Positions 1 to 7,967 are shown, counted from the stretch's first letter. The stretch is 51,484 bases of DNA from Thermus sp. LT1-2-5 (GCF_040363165.1 NZ_BSRG01000012.1:1-51484), one strand, 5' to 3'. The notes: generated by a model not told the origin, from the sequence alone. A program made the numbers and translations.

Positions 1-81
1 CAGTCCTATCTGATCCAGGATGCTGGCCACCAGGCCCAGGTGGCCCAGGTCGTACACCTGTAGGTTGGGTGTGGTTTCCAT
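1..81 (-). CDS. IS transposase, N-terminal fragment cut by window edge
   Basis: Read on the minus strand from an ATG at 81, 27 codons run off the window edge. The visible residues include VYDLGHLGLVASILDQIG, which resembles the N-terminal DUF4277-like region of IS1634-type DDE transposases; no catalytic residues are in view, so the family is tentative. The same N-terminus recurs at 51407-51484 on the plus strand, pointing outward at the other end. The gene lies inside the conserved IS end at 4-123, with about 42 nt between the IS tip and the ATG. Confidence 0.7.
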   Translation of the reverse strand, partial: METTPNLQVYDLGHLGLVASILDQIGL

Positions 82-123
82 CCCAAAATCCTAAGGCCAA
101 GGGAGAGGGGTGCGGAATGTCGG
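4..123 (-). mobile_element. Left IS end, inverted copy of 51365-51484
   Basis: These 120 bases are the reverse complement of 51365-51484, and identity stops abruptly after position 123. The outer tip reads CCGACATTCCGCACC when viewed into the element. The segment holds about 42 nt of terminal sequence and the start of the transposase. The insertion joined the IS directly to the middle of an SDR reading frame, so the genuine junction is at 123/124. A target-site duplication cannot be tested because the far IS end lies outside the window. Confidence 0.85.
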
Positions 124-572
124 GTAAGTACGGACCTATCTTGGATTTCACCCCTGCGGATTACGACTGGATCATGGACACCAACATGCGAACCAGTTTT
201 CTCGTTACCCGGGCCTTTCTACCCCCTCTCCTGCAAAAGGGATCCGGGGACCTGGTCTTCATAGCCTCCGTGGCGGGCCTCAGAGGCTTGCCCCAGGAGG
301 CTGTTTACTGTGCCAGCAAGTTCGCCCAGGTGGGCTTCGCCCAGGCCCTTGACCACGAGCTTAGGCCCAAGGGCATTCGGGTAAGCGTAGTGGCTCCCGG
401 CGGGGTGAACACCGAGTTTGCTTGGGGTACCGGGAGAACCCCAGGAGACCCCCGCCTAAACGCCTTCCTGCGCCCGGAGGAAGTGGCGGAGGCGGTGATT
501 TTCGCCCTGAGCCAGCCCCCGCATGCCCGTGTCTTCCTTATCGGATTGAGACCTATGGTGGAGCCCCTCTAA
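123..572 (+). pseudogene. SDR-family oxidoreductase, 5' part removed by IS
   Basis: The frame continues out of the IS end and encodes the C-terminal roughly 150 residues of a short-chain dehydrogenase/reductase. The active-site serine region (FIASVAG), the YxxxK pair (YCASKFA) and the post-catalytic segment VVAPGGVNTEF are present. The N-terminal Rossmann motif TGxxxGIG and the first two strands are missing: homology begins near the NAG-x-YGP position, exactly where the IS ends. An upstream in-frame ATG at 69 lies in IS sequence and would not restore the cofactor site. The substrate is unknown. The missing half may lie beyond the IS, outside the window. Confidence 0.8.
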
Positions 573-721
573 GTTGTTTGCTTATTTTGGTTCTTGGTCT
601 TCAGACACTGGGGTACATATTTCTGGAGACTACTTTTCGATGCATTTGCCGTTTCTTGGGCAGAGGCGATGTGGATCTTGACGTCTAGTAAAGCTCCCTT
701 GAGCGCTTCCCGCACCATTAC

Positions 722-1600
722 TGGTCCATCCCCACGCGTGTGGGGACTACGTGGCCGCATATCGGCTACCACTACCTGGTCTAGGTCCATCCCCACGCGT
801 GTGGGGACTACGCTAAGGGTGCATTCCACCTCAACACGGGGTTCGGTCCATCCCCACGCGTGTGGGGACTACCCTTGGGCACACCAAGGCGATGTACATC
901 GGCCGGTCCATCCCCACGCGTGTGGGGACTACGGCTAGGATAGCGGCTATGGCCGAGGAAATCACGGTCCATCCCCACGCGTGTGGGGACTACGGCATAC
1001 GCCTGTTCCCACGGGCCAACTAACGCGGTCCATCCCCACGCGTGTGGGGACTACGTACACGGGAGGTGCGACGTGGTTAGGTTAGACGGTCCATCCCCAC
1101 GCGTGTGGGGACTACGGGGCGTTATACACGATGGCCGCCGTGGGCAACGGTCCATCCCCACGCGTGTGGGGACTACTTTCCGGTTTGCGGGGCGCTTGCC
1201 CCGCGCTCGGTCCATCCCCACGCGTGTGGGGACTACCCCATCAAGCGCTTGCGGGGCATATACGCCGCAGGTCCATCCCCACGCGTGTGGGGACTACATA
1301 GTACCCGGAAACCACGATTACCAAAGGGCCGGTCCATCCCCACGCGTGTGGGGACTACAATGGCAAAGGCGGCGGTGGCCAGGGGCAAACGGTCCATCCC
1401 CACGCGTGTGGGGACTACTGAATGGGCATCATGAGGCGAATGTACGGGTTCGGTCCATCCCCACGCGTGTGGGGACTACCGTACCCCTCCTTCTTGACCA
1501 TCCTAACCTCCGGTCCATCCCCACGCGTGTGGGGACTACTGGAAGCGCACCCCGGGGAGGCCACGCCTGAGCGGTCCATCCCCACGCGTGTGGGGACTAC
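722..1600 (-). CRISPR. CRISPR array 1, type I-E repeat, 15 repeats
   Basis: Fifteen repeats at about 61-nt spacing (28-nt cores starting at 723, 784, 845, 905, 966, 1027, 1088, 1149, 1209, 1270, 1331, 1391, 1452, 1512 and 1573) enclose 14 spacers of 32-33 nt. On the minus strand the 29-nt unit begins GTAGTCCCCAC, has loop ACGC and ends GTGGGGATGGACCG; the CCCCAC/GTGGGG arms form the stem used by Cas6e. The leader is on the right (1601 onward), so transcription is leftward and the newest spacers are near 1573. The repeats are essentially perfect; the distal one (723) differs only at its outermost base. All small frames inside are shadows of the repeats. Confidence 0.98.
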
Positions 1601-1657
1601 ACTTGACCAGGACGCTAAAAACCCCGCCTGACCCCCCTCTAAGTATCTAAAAGGGAG
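1601..1657 (-). promoter_or_regulatory. Leader of CRISPR array 1
   Basis: The 57 nt between the first repeat and the stop codon of a cas2-like tail match, base for base, the leader of array 4 (44591-44647) and, reverse-complemented, that of array 3 (13624-13680). The box TAAGTATCTAAA at 1640-1651 begins 39 nt after the last repeat base, the same distance as in the other three arrays. Array transcription and spacer integration should start from here, reading leftward. Confidence 0.85.
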
Positions 1658-1808
1658 CTATTCCGGAGTTTGCTTGTCAAGATCCCCGCGCAAGCCTTTG
1701 CTGAGGCGTTCTAGCTTTTGCGCTTTGCGTAGTGCCTCGGCGTTGCGCACCGTCACGAAAAGTATACTATCAAAACCCCACAGGTGCTGGTCCACGTACC
1801 CGCGAAGC
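1658..1808 (-). pseudogene. Orphan 3' end of a cas2 gene fused to the leader
   Basis: On the minus strand this encodes about 50 residues matching the C-terminus of Cas2 at 13267-13623, from GYVDQHL through VTVRNAEALRKAQ and ERLSKGL to GDLDKQTPE and the same TAG stop. The frame is intact across the tail, but upstream of about 1808 the similarity ends and no start or Cas2 N-terminus is present. The copy probably arrived with the leader when the array was duplicated from a cas2-leader-array segment. A few substitutions separate it from the real gene (for example FDSILFVTV against FDGILLVTV). Confidence 0.85.
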
Positions 1809-1993
1809 AGTTTTGGCCGATATTCCCCATACGTCCGCTCTCTACCTGTCGCGGGATCAGCGAGGTTTCTAGGTACCCTACCCCAGGAGTCGGTTTCCCC
1901 GGAGCCTCAAATGCCTTGACTGACCACAGCGGCTTGACAGCAATGATGGCGAAGCTTAAGATGCTAGCGAAATAACCCTAGGGGGTGATGGGC

Positions 1994-2236
1994 ATGGCCA
2001 CCCTGACCATCCGCAACCTGGACGAGGCCACCAAGCGGGCCCTGCGGCTTCGGGCGGCCCTCCATGGGGTTTCCATGGAGGAGGAAGCCCGGCGCATCCT
2101 CCGGGCCGTTCTCCTGGGCACTCCCTTTCCCCAAGGGCTCGGCACCCACCTGCGCCAGCGGTTCCAAGGTGTGGCCGACGAGACCTTCCAAGTGCCCCCC
2201 CGCCGGAGACCTCGCAAACCGCCCCAGCTAGCGTAA
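1994..2236 (+). CDS. Antitoxin, FitA/VapB-like ribbon-helix-helix protein
   Basis: About 80 residues. The N-terminal MATLTIRNLDEATKRALRLR is typical of FitA-like ribbon-helix-helix antitoxins: a beta strand that reads DNA, then two helices including HGVSMEEEARRIL. The C-terminal half (TFQVPPRRRPRKPP) is proline/arginine rich and is the likely toxin-wrapping tail. GTG 1985, ATG 1988 and ATG 1994 are all in frame; 1994 gives the family's usual N-terminus, with GGGGGTGAT at 1981-1989 as ribosome site. The toxin gene starts 6 nt after the stop, so the two form an operon. It is expected to neutralise the PIN toxin and repress its own promoter. Confidence 0.85.
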   Translation: MATLTIRNLDEATKRALRLRAALHGVSMEEEARRILRAVLLGTPFPQGLGTHLRQRFQGVADETFQVPPRRRPRKPPQLA

Positions 2237-2242
2237 GCGCCC

Positions 2243-2665
2243 ATGATCCTCCTGGACACCAACGTGCTCTCGGAGTTTATCCGGCCCCAGCCATCGGAGC
2301 GGGTGGTGGCTTGGCTAGACCGGCAAAGCCCCGAGAGGGTTTGGGTGTCTGCCATCAGCCGCGCTGAGATGGAGCTCGGGTTGGCCCTAATGCCGGAGGG
2401 TAAACGGAAAAGGGCATTGAGGGAGGCCATCCGGGCCATGTTTGAGGAGGACTTCGCCGGCCGGTGCCTTCCCTTTGACGAGGCGGCCGCCGTCCACTAC
2501 GGGGGCATCGTGGCGGCCCGGCAACGGAAGGGCAGGCCCATCAGCGTGGAGGATGCCCAGATCGCCGCCATCGCCTTGGCCCACCGGATGACGCTGGCCA
2601 CGCGAAACGTCGCCGACTTCTCGGGAATCCCGGGCCTGCGCCTGGTCAACCCCTGGGAGGCCTGA
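2243..2665 (+). CDS. vapC: PIN-domain ribonuclease toxin, VapC/FitB-like
   Basis: A 140-residue single PIN domain of normal length. The acidic metal-site residues are visible: D5 in ILLDTNVLSEF, the glutamate of ISRAEMELG, the aspartate of SVEDAQIAAIA and the C-terminal TRNVADFSGI segment. PIN toxins of this family cleave RNA (often tRNA or rRNA) when their antitoxin is lost. The gene directly follows its antitoxin. The pair sits between two CRISPR arrays, a common position for addiction modules that stabilise accessory DNA. No defect is seen. Confidence 0.9.
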   Translation: MILLDTNVLSEFIRPQPSERVVAWLDRQSPERVWVSAISRAEMELGLALMPEGKRKRALREAIRAMFEEDFAGRCLPFDEAAAVHYGGIVAARQRKGRPISVEDAQIAAIALAHRMTLATRNVADFSGIPGLRLVNPWEA

Positions 2666-3044
2666 GGAGGGGAGATCGGACCTGACCGGTATACGCCCTT
2701 TGGGGAAGACATCGCCACATGCCCCTGCGGGAGGTTTTGGGCCAAGTCCCCAACCTTACGAGGTAAGCACCTCTCATATAGGCGTTTTCGCTCCCCCTAT
2801 ACACTCCCTGCCCCTGTCCAACGAACACCGTGACCGGAACCTTCGCAAGGTTGCTGGTCAGTACGGTATCCGTGCCAAATACGCACTCCTGCACTCCCAC
2901 AGACCCAGGCCCCGGTTCGACCAGGTTTACCATGGGTGGCACAGAATGAGTCACTGAACTATCTAAAAGCTACTGTGTCCCTGGTAAGGGCCTGTAAAAG
3001 GGAGGAAAGCGATGGAGTGTAAACTTCTGGGCAATACTCGTTAT
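2666..3044 (+). other. Non-coding gap between vapC and array 2
   Basis: About 380 bases without a convincing gene. Open frames of 82-102 codons on both strands have no recognisable motifs and no ribosome site. An A/T-richer stretch near 2960-2990 contains CTATCTAAAAG, reminiscent of the leader box, but it lies on the distal side of array 2, where no leader is expected. Confidence 0.4.
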
Positions 3045-3989
3045 TGGTTGATACCCACGTGCGTGGGGACTACGTTCGTATGGGCGACCGTTGTGGAGGG
3101 TTGTACGGTCCATCCCCACGTGCGTGGGGACTACTTAGCCGCCCTGTCCCGCATGGGCTACAAAGACGGTCCATCCCCACGTGCGTGGGGACTACGGTGA
3201 GGCAGTTTCTGCCTCTTATATTGAGGCCGGTCCATCCCCACGTGCGTGGGGACTACTAGGGGGGGGCTCACCATGAGCCCCCCCTAGCCGGTCCATCCCC
3301 ACGTGCGTGGGGACTACATTGAGGGACCCGCCGGTGAAATGGCCCGCATCGGTCCATCCCCACGTGCGTGGGGACTACGGCCAGGGCCTGATGGGAGAAA
3401 TGTTTGTGGACGGTCCATCCCCACGTGCGTGGGGACTACCGGCGCCCAAGGGTCCCTAGCCATCACGCCCCCGGTCCATCCCCACGTGCGTGGGGACTAC
3501 TATAGCTAGTCTGCAGACTGGGTAGGGGGGGGCGGTCCATCCCCACGTGCGTGGGGACTACGGGGGGCCATTAGTAGCCGTAGGGGTGGTGAGCGGTCCA
3601 TCCCCACGTGCGTGGGGACTACGGTTAGGGCTAGCGGGGTTTGGGGGTCCGGTTCGGTCCATCCCCACGTGCGTGGGGACTACCTCATATTTGCGAGGTC
3701 CTCCACGGAGCGAACCGGTCCATCCCCACGTGCGTGGGGACTACGGGGGCGACAATCTCCCACGTGCCGTACTTCGTCGGTCCATCCCCACGTGCGTGGG
3801 GACTACAGTTCACTACCCCGCATATTGCCCACGGTATCCGGTCCATCCCCACGTGCGTGGGGACTACGACCGCCCATGAATGGCCTACCCTCGAGGAGGC
3901 GGTCCATCCCCACGTGCGTGGGGACTACGCGGATAATGGGCTCAAACCTCTTCAGACCCTCGGTCCATCCCCACGTGCGTGGGGACTAC
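3045..3989 (-). CRISPR. CRISPR array 2, type I-E repeat variant, 16 repeats
   Basis: Sixteen repeats (28-nt cores at 3046, 3107, 3168, 3229, 3290, 3351, 3412, 3473, 3534, 3595, 3656, 3717, 3779, 3840, 3901 and 3962) enclose 15 spacers of 32-34 nt. The repeat equals that of array 1 except in the loop, which is GCAC instead of ACGC on the minus strand; the stem arms are unchanged. The leftmost unit (3046-3073) has three mismatches near its outer end, as expected of an aged terminal repeat, so the leader is on the right. The spacer at 3257-3289 is a near-perfect inverted repeat. Confidence 0.98.
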
Positions 3990-4110
3990 ACATGGCCTAG
4001 ACGGCAAAAATTCCTGCTCCCCCCCTGCTAAGTATCTAAAGTGGACTTAATGCAAGAAGGGCTATTGGAAGTAGGCTTTCAAGATCCCCACTAGGCCCCT
4101 TTCTTATGCG
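3990..4110 (-). promoter_or_regulatory. Leader of CRISPR array 2
   Basis: This leader is diverged from that of arrays 1, 3 and 4 but keeps the same order of elements: an A-rich run near the repeat, a C-run, TAAGTATCTAAA at 4029-4040 starting 39 nt from the last repeat base, and TCAAGATCCCC at 4079-4089. In the other arrays the last element is part of the cas2 coding sequence; here no cas2 frame is present. It faces left, into the array, and is back to back with the WYL regulator promoter. Confidence 0.75.
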
Positions 4111-4117
4111 CAGCCAA

Positions 4118-4161
4118 GCGACCCAAGGCCTAGTTGGGTTTATAATACCACGCTTGCAAGC
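4118..4161 (+). promoter_or_regulatory. Promoter and candidate operator of the cas operon
   Basis: A consensus -10 hexamer TATAAT lies at 4141-4146, 41 nt before the ATG of the WYL gene; no good -35 is seen. Just downstream, GCTTGCAAGC (4152-4161) is a perfect 10-bp palindrome, and TGGGTTTA occurs twice, at about 4135 and 4168. A repressor bound here would block transcription of the regulator and of the cas genes behind it. That the WYL protein itself binds here is inference. Confidence 0.55.
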
Positions 4162-4187
4162 CCCTCTGGGTTTAGACTTGCTAAGAG

Positions 4188-5156
4188 ATGGCGAACCTGC
4201 CCAAAGCTGCTCGCCTATTGCAACTAATTGAGAGGCTTAGTCTCAGGCCGCATCGGGTGAGTGAACTGGCGCGCCAGTTCGGCATAAGCGAGCGTACAGT
4301 AGAAAGGGACCTCGAGGCCCTTGTCCTCCAAGGCTATCCCCTGGAGCGGGTGAGCCGTGGCCTGTACCGGATCCCAGACCGTCCTCCGCCCCTCCACCCT
4401 GTGGAGGCTTTGGCCCTCTTCGCCGCTGGCCGCTTGCTGTACCACCAGGCTCCGACTCGGCAATACGGGGCGGCCCTGGAAAAACTGGCCCGTATGCTCC
4501 CCGAACCCCTGCGGGACCTCCTCCTTCGGAGCACGCAAGGCTTGGCCGAGCGCAGGGGCGATAGCCGGAACCTGGAAATGGTGGCGCGAGCCCTTCTAGA
4601 GCGAAGGGTGCTAGCTTTTGAGTACCGATCTGGTGGGTCGAAGAACTGGCGGCCCAAGGAGCTATTGGTGTACTTTCTGGAAGCAAACCGAACCAACCTG
4701 GGGCTTTACGCCGTGGGGTACGAGCGTAGCTACCACCGTTCCGTCCTCACTTTCAAGCTTTCCCGCATGCGCAACGCCCGGCTTCTAGACGAGGACTACG
4801 AGCTTCCCAAGGACTTTGACCCCAACCAATACTTCCGCCAAGCCTGGGGCGTGGTGGGGGTGCGTCAAGAAGCTGTGGACATCCGCCTTCGCTTCGCTCC
4901 CGAGGCGGCGTGGCGGGTATTGGAGGGGGATTACCCAGGCCTGGAAATTGAGCGGGAACTGCCCGATGGTGGGCTCCTGGCCCGCCTAAAAGCCGCCCCT
5001 TTTAAAGGGGGCGTGCCGTGGGAGGCCCTAGCCTGGATCCAAAGTTTTGGCCCTCGAGTGGAAGTATTGGCCCCGGAGGAGCTTCGCGCGCTTTGGTTAG
5101 AGGAAGCCCGGAGGGTTCTGGAGAAGGCGTCATCTCCTGTCGCCTTTACGGGGTAA
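4188..5156 (+). CDS. WYL-domain transcriptional regulator at head of cas operon
   Basis: 322 residues. An N-terminal winged helix-turn-helix (about residues 8-65) shows RVSELARQFGISERTVERDL, followed by a linker and a WYL/WCX ligand-binding part (about 140-310) with RVLAFEYRSGG and LGLYAVGYERSYHRS. The namesake W-Y-L triad is only partly kept. WYL proteins often control CRISPR-Cas and other defence operons and may sense nucleic-acid ligands. The gene ends 10 nt before cas3 on the same strand and diverges from CRISPR array 2, so it could tune both cas expression and array 2. Activator or repressor action cannot be told from sequence. Confidence 0.85.
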   Translation: MANLPKAARLLQLIERLSLRPHRVSELARQFGISERTVERDLEALVLQGYPLERVSRGLYRIPDRPPPLHPVEALALFAAGRLLYHQAPTRQYGAALEKLARMLPEPLRDLLLRSTQGLAERRGDSRNLEMVARALLERRVLAFEYRSGGSKNWRPKELLVYFLEANRTNLGLYAVGYERSYHRSVLTFKLSRMRNARLLDEDYELPKDFDPNQYFRQAWGVVGVRQEAVDIRLRFAPEAAWRVLEGDYPGLEIERELPDGGLLARLKAAPFKGGVPWEALAWIQSFGPRVEVLAPEELRALWLEEARRVLEKASSPVAFTG

Positions 5157-5166
5157 AAGGGGGGCG

Positions 5167-7932
5167 GTGCGAGTGAACATTACCGAGGCCGCCCGTGTAC
5201 TTTGGGCCAAGAGCGGAGATCCATTTCACCCCCTCTTGGCGCACATGCTGGATAGCGCTGCCGTGGCGCAGGCCATCCTCTTTCGCGAGCCCACTCGGTC
5301 CCTGGCCCTTTACGCTTTGGACTCTGGCCTGAGCTGGGAGGACGCGATAAAGTGGGTTGCCTTTCTGGTGGGCCTTCACGACCTCGGCAAAGCCAGCCCG
5401 GTTTTCCAAGCCGCCTGGAAAGAGGGGGCGGAAAGGGTTAGGAACGCCGGGCTCACCTGGGACAAAATCGTTGAGGATGACGACTCGTGGGTAGCGCACG
5501 GCGTCCTTACCGAGCTTTACGTTAAAGACGCTTTGCGGGCCCTGGGGTTAGGACGTAGGGCCGCTTCCCGCTTGGCAAGGGCCCTAGGGGCCCACCACGG
5601 GTTTTCCGCCCAGGGCAGCGAGCTTCAGCGGGCAACCCTTCATGTCCAGAGCGAGCCCCATGGGTGGCGGGAGGTGCGGGCTTGGTTGGTGGAGCGCCTG
5701 CGCCAAGCCACGGGAGCCCCAGTACCCCCCCTTCAGGAAGTTTCCCCGGAAGCGGTGCTTCGGGTTATGGCCCTGGCCTCCTTTGCTGACTGGATCGCTT
5801 CCGACCCGAGCTTCTTTCCTTACGGGCGCGACCCTCTTAGGCCAGAGTACCTGGAGGAAGCCCTGGCCTTAGCAGAGAAGGCTTTGGATCGGGTGGGCTG
5901 GCGCAAACGCGAGCCCCAGCCCCTGAGGGAGTTTTCCCAAATCTTTCCCTTTCCCCCTAACAATTTACAAAGGGCCATCCCGCCCCTTCTGGACCACGCC
6001 CAGGAGCCCCTCCTTCTCCTGGTGGAGGCCCCCATGGGGATGGGCAAGACGGAAGCGGCCTTGTACGCCTACCACCTGCTGGCGGAGCGCCTGAAGCATC
6101 GGGGTCTTTACGTGGCCCTACCCACCCAAGCCACGGCCAACGGCCTCTTCCCTAGGGTACGGGATTTCTTGAAGGTTTTGGCCCTTGGTGTCCTGGACCT
6201 TCAGCTGCAACACGGGGCGGCCATACTCAACCCGCTTTACGAGGACTTGTTGGAGAGGACCCATCCCGCCCAAGTTTTTGACGGGAGCGTGGAGAAGGAA
6301 GAGGGGGCGGTATCCGCCTCCGCCTGGTTTTCCGCCAAGAAGCGGGCCATGCTCTCCCCTCACGGGGTTGGCACGTTAGACCAGGCGCTACTGGGTGTCC
6401 TCACGGTGAAGCATCACTTCGTGCGGCTTTGGGGGCTCATGAACCGGGTGGTGGTGCTGGACGAAGTCCACGCTTACGATACCTACACCTCGAGCCTCCT
6501 CGAGGCCCTCCTCCGGTGGCTCAGGTCCCTGGGCTCCAGCGTGGTCCTCATGACGGCCACGCTCCCCAAGGCCAAGCGGGCCGCCCTTCTTCGGGCCTGG
6601 GGGGTGTCGCAGGGGGAGCTCCCTCCCTATCCCCGGTTGGCCGCCTTCGGCAAAGCGTTAATAGGTGCGGTTAGCCTGCCCGTTCCCTCGCGGCAAATCC
6701 GCCTGGACCGGGCCCCAGTAGAACCCGAAGGTCTAGCAGCCAAGCTCCTTGCCGCCCTGCCTGGAGCCCTGGGCGCTGTGGTGAACACCGTGGACCGGGC
6801 CCAAACCCTATACCGGGCCCTGGGAAAGGGTGAGCCCCTCACCCTCGCTGGCCTTCTCCACCGCTTCCCCCATGGTCCCCATGAGGGCCCGTGGGCGGAG
6901 CTCCTCGAGATGCGGGAGGAAAAGGGGAGTCAAGTGGTGGGGAAGGTCCTGGGGGACGGAACCTTGGTGTTCCTTCTCCATGCCCGCTTTCCCGCCGAGG
7001 ACCGAGCCCTCAGGGAGTCCGTGGCCCTAGCGCTTTTCGGCAAAAAGGGCCCGAGGCCCGAGCGGGCCATCCTGGTGGCCACCCAGGTGGCGGAGCAGAG
7101 CCTGGACCTAGACTTTGACCTCCTCTACAGCGATCTCGCCCCCATTGACCTCCTCTTCCAGCGGGCGGGCAGGCTTCACCGCCACCCAAGGCCCCGCCCG
7201 CCGGGGCACCACGAGGCCCGGCTTTGGGTGGGCGGCCTGGAGGAAACCGAGGCTTGGGGGGAGCTTTACTGGGACAAGGTATATGAGGAATACGTTCTCC
7301 TCTCTACCTGGCTCGCCTTGAAGGACAGGGGGGATTTGCGGGTGCCGGACGACCTCGAGGCCCTTCTGGAAGAGGTCTACGCCCGGGAGCCCCTTGGGTT
7401 CCCCGAAGCCCTCCGGGACCAGGCCGAGAAGAGTTATAAACGCATGGAAGAACGCCGGGCCAAGGAGGAGAAGACGGCCCAAAACCTGGCCCTATGGGAA
7501 CCGGAAAGGCTCCTAAGGGAAGGGGACGCCGCCCACTTGGCCTCCGATTTGCGCCTGGACGACGAGGTGGAAGACCCCCACACCCAGCGCCTTCTTACCC
7601 GTTTAGGGGAGGCCAGCGTGCCCGTGGTGCCCCTCTATCGGGTGGGCCAAGGCCTCTACCTGGACCCCGAAGGGCGGCGGCCCGCGCGGCTCAAAGGCGA
7701 GCTTTCCAAGGGTGAGGCGGTATCCCTTTGGCGGCGAGCGGTGCGGCTTTCGCGCTACCCGATACCCCATGAACTCCTCAAGAGCGAGCCTCCTCCCGCC
7801 TGGGGAAAAAGCGGCCTCCTCCGGAGTTTGCGCCCCTTGGAGGTGGGTAGCGTATTCGGTGAGGGTAAGGGGGCCTTCCGGGTGGATCTGGACCCGGAAC
7901 TCGGGGTGGTGTACGTTCCCGTCAGGGAATGA
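5167..7932 (+). CDS. cas3: CRISPR-associated helicase/nuclease Cas3
   Basis: 921 residues, a normal length for fused HD-helicase Cas3 of type I-E. The HD nuclease domain comes first (histidines in HPLLAHMLD, HD in GLHDLGK near residue 72, and AHHGF near 143). The superfamily-2 helicase follows, with Walker A PMGMGKTEAA near 288, DEVH near 431, TATLPK near 462, motif V QVAEQSLDLD and motif VI QRAGRLHR near 664. Cas3 is recruited by Cascade to the displaced strand and degrades target DNA processively. GTG 5167 is used here; GTG 5173 is equally possible after the purine run AAAAGGGGGG. Its stop overlaps the first possible casA start. Confidence 0.97.
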   Translation: MRVNITEAARVLWAKSGDPFHPLLAHMLDSAAVAQAILFREPTRSLALYALDSGLSWEDAIKWVAFLVGLHDLGKASPVFQAAWKEGAERVRNAGLTWDKIVEDDDSWVAHGVLTELYVKDALRALGLGRRAASRLARALGAHHGFSAQGSELQRATLHVQSEPHGWREVRAWLVERLRQATGAPVPPLQEVSPEAVLRVMALASFADWIASDPSFFPYGRDPLRPEYLEEALALAEKALDRVGWRKREPQPLREFSQIFPFPPNNLQRAIPPLLDHAQEPLLLLVEAPMGMGKTEAALYAYHLLAERLKHRGLYVALPTQATANGLFPRVRDFLKVLALGVLDLQLQHGAAILNPLYEDLLERTHPAQVFDGSVEKEEGAVSASAWFSAKKRAMLSPHGVGTLDQALLGVLTVKHHFVRLWGLMNRVVVLDEVHAYDTYTSSLLEALLRWLRSLGSSVVLMTATLPKAKRAALLRAWGVSQGELPPYPRLAAFGKALIGAVSLPVPSRQIRLDRAPVEPEGLAAKLLAALPGALGAVVNTVDRAQTLYRALGKGEPLTLAGLLHRFPHGPHEGPWAELLEMREEKGSQVVGKVLGDGTLVFLLHARFPAEDRALRESVALALFGKKGPRPERAILVATQVAEQSLDLDFDLLYSDLAPIDLLFQRAGRLHRHPRPRPPGHHEARLWVGGLEETEAWGELYWDKVYEEYVLLSTWLALKDRGDLRVPDDLEALLEEVYAREPLGFPEALRDQAEKSYKRMEERRAKEEKTAQNLALWEPERLLREGDAAHLASDLRLDDEVEDPHTQRLLTRLGEASVPVVPLYRVGQGLYLDPEGRRPARLKGELSKGEAVSLWRRAVRLSRYPIPHELLKSEPPPAWGKSGLLRSLRPLEVGSVFGEGKGAFRVDLDPELGVVYVPVRE

Positions 7933-7967
7933 CGGGTTTAGGTATTACCCTGGGATCAGGTGAGAGC

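Noticed and set aside
594-1631. Open frames of 69-195 codons rich in IPTRVGTT, HPHACGDY and PSPRVWG repeats (also at 3012-4031, 13650-14206 and 44021-44640)
   Set aside because: They are three-frame translations of the CRISPR repeat and its spacers, not proteins.
1674-1919. Frame starting MSRSPRKPLL, seen again at 13188-13607 (minus) and 44664-45068, which looks like a conserved peptide
   Set aside because: It is the antisense shadow of the cas2 tail; the conserved strand is the cas2 coding strand.
722-4000. Self-targeting spacers
   Set aside because: Reading the spacers by eye against the rest of the window showed no match; a proper search was not possible here.
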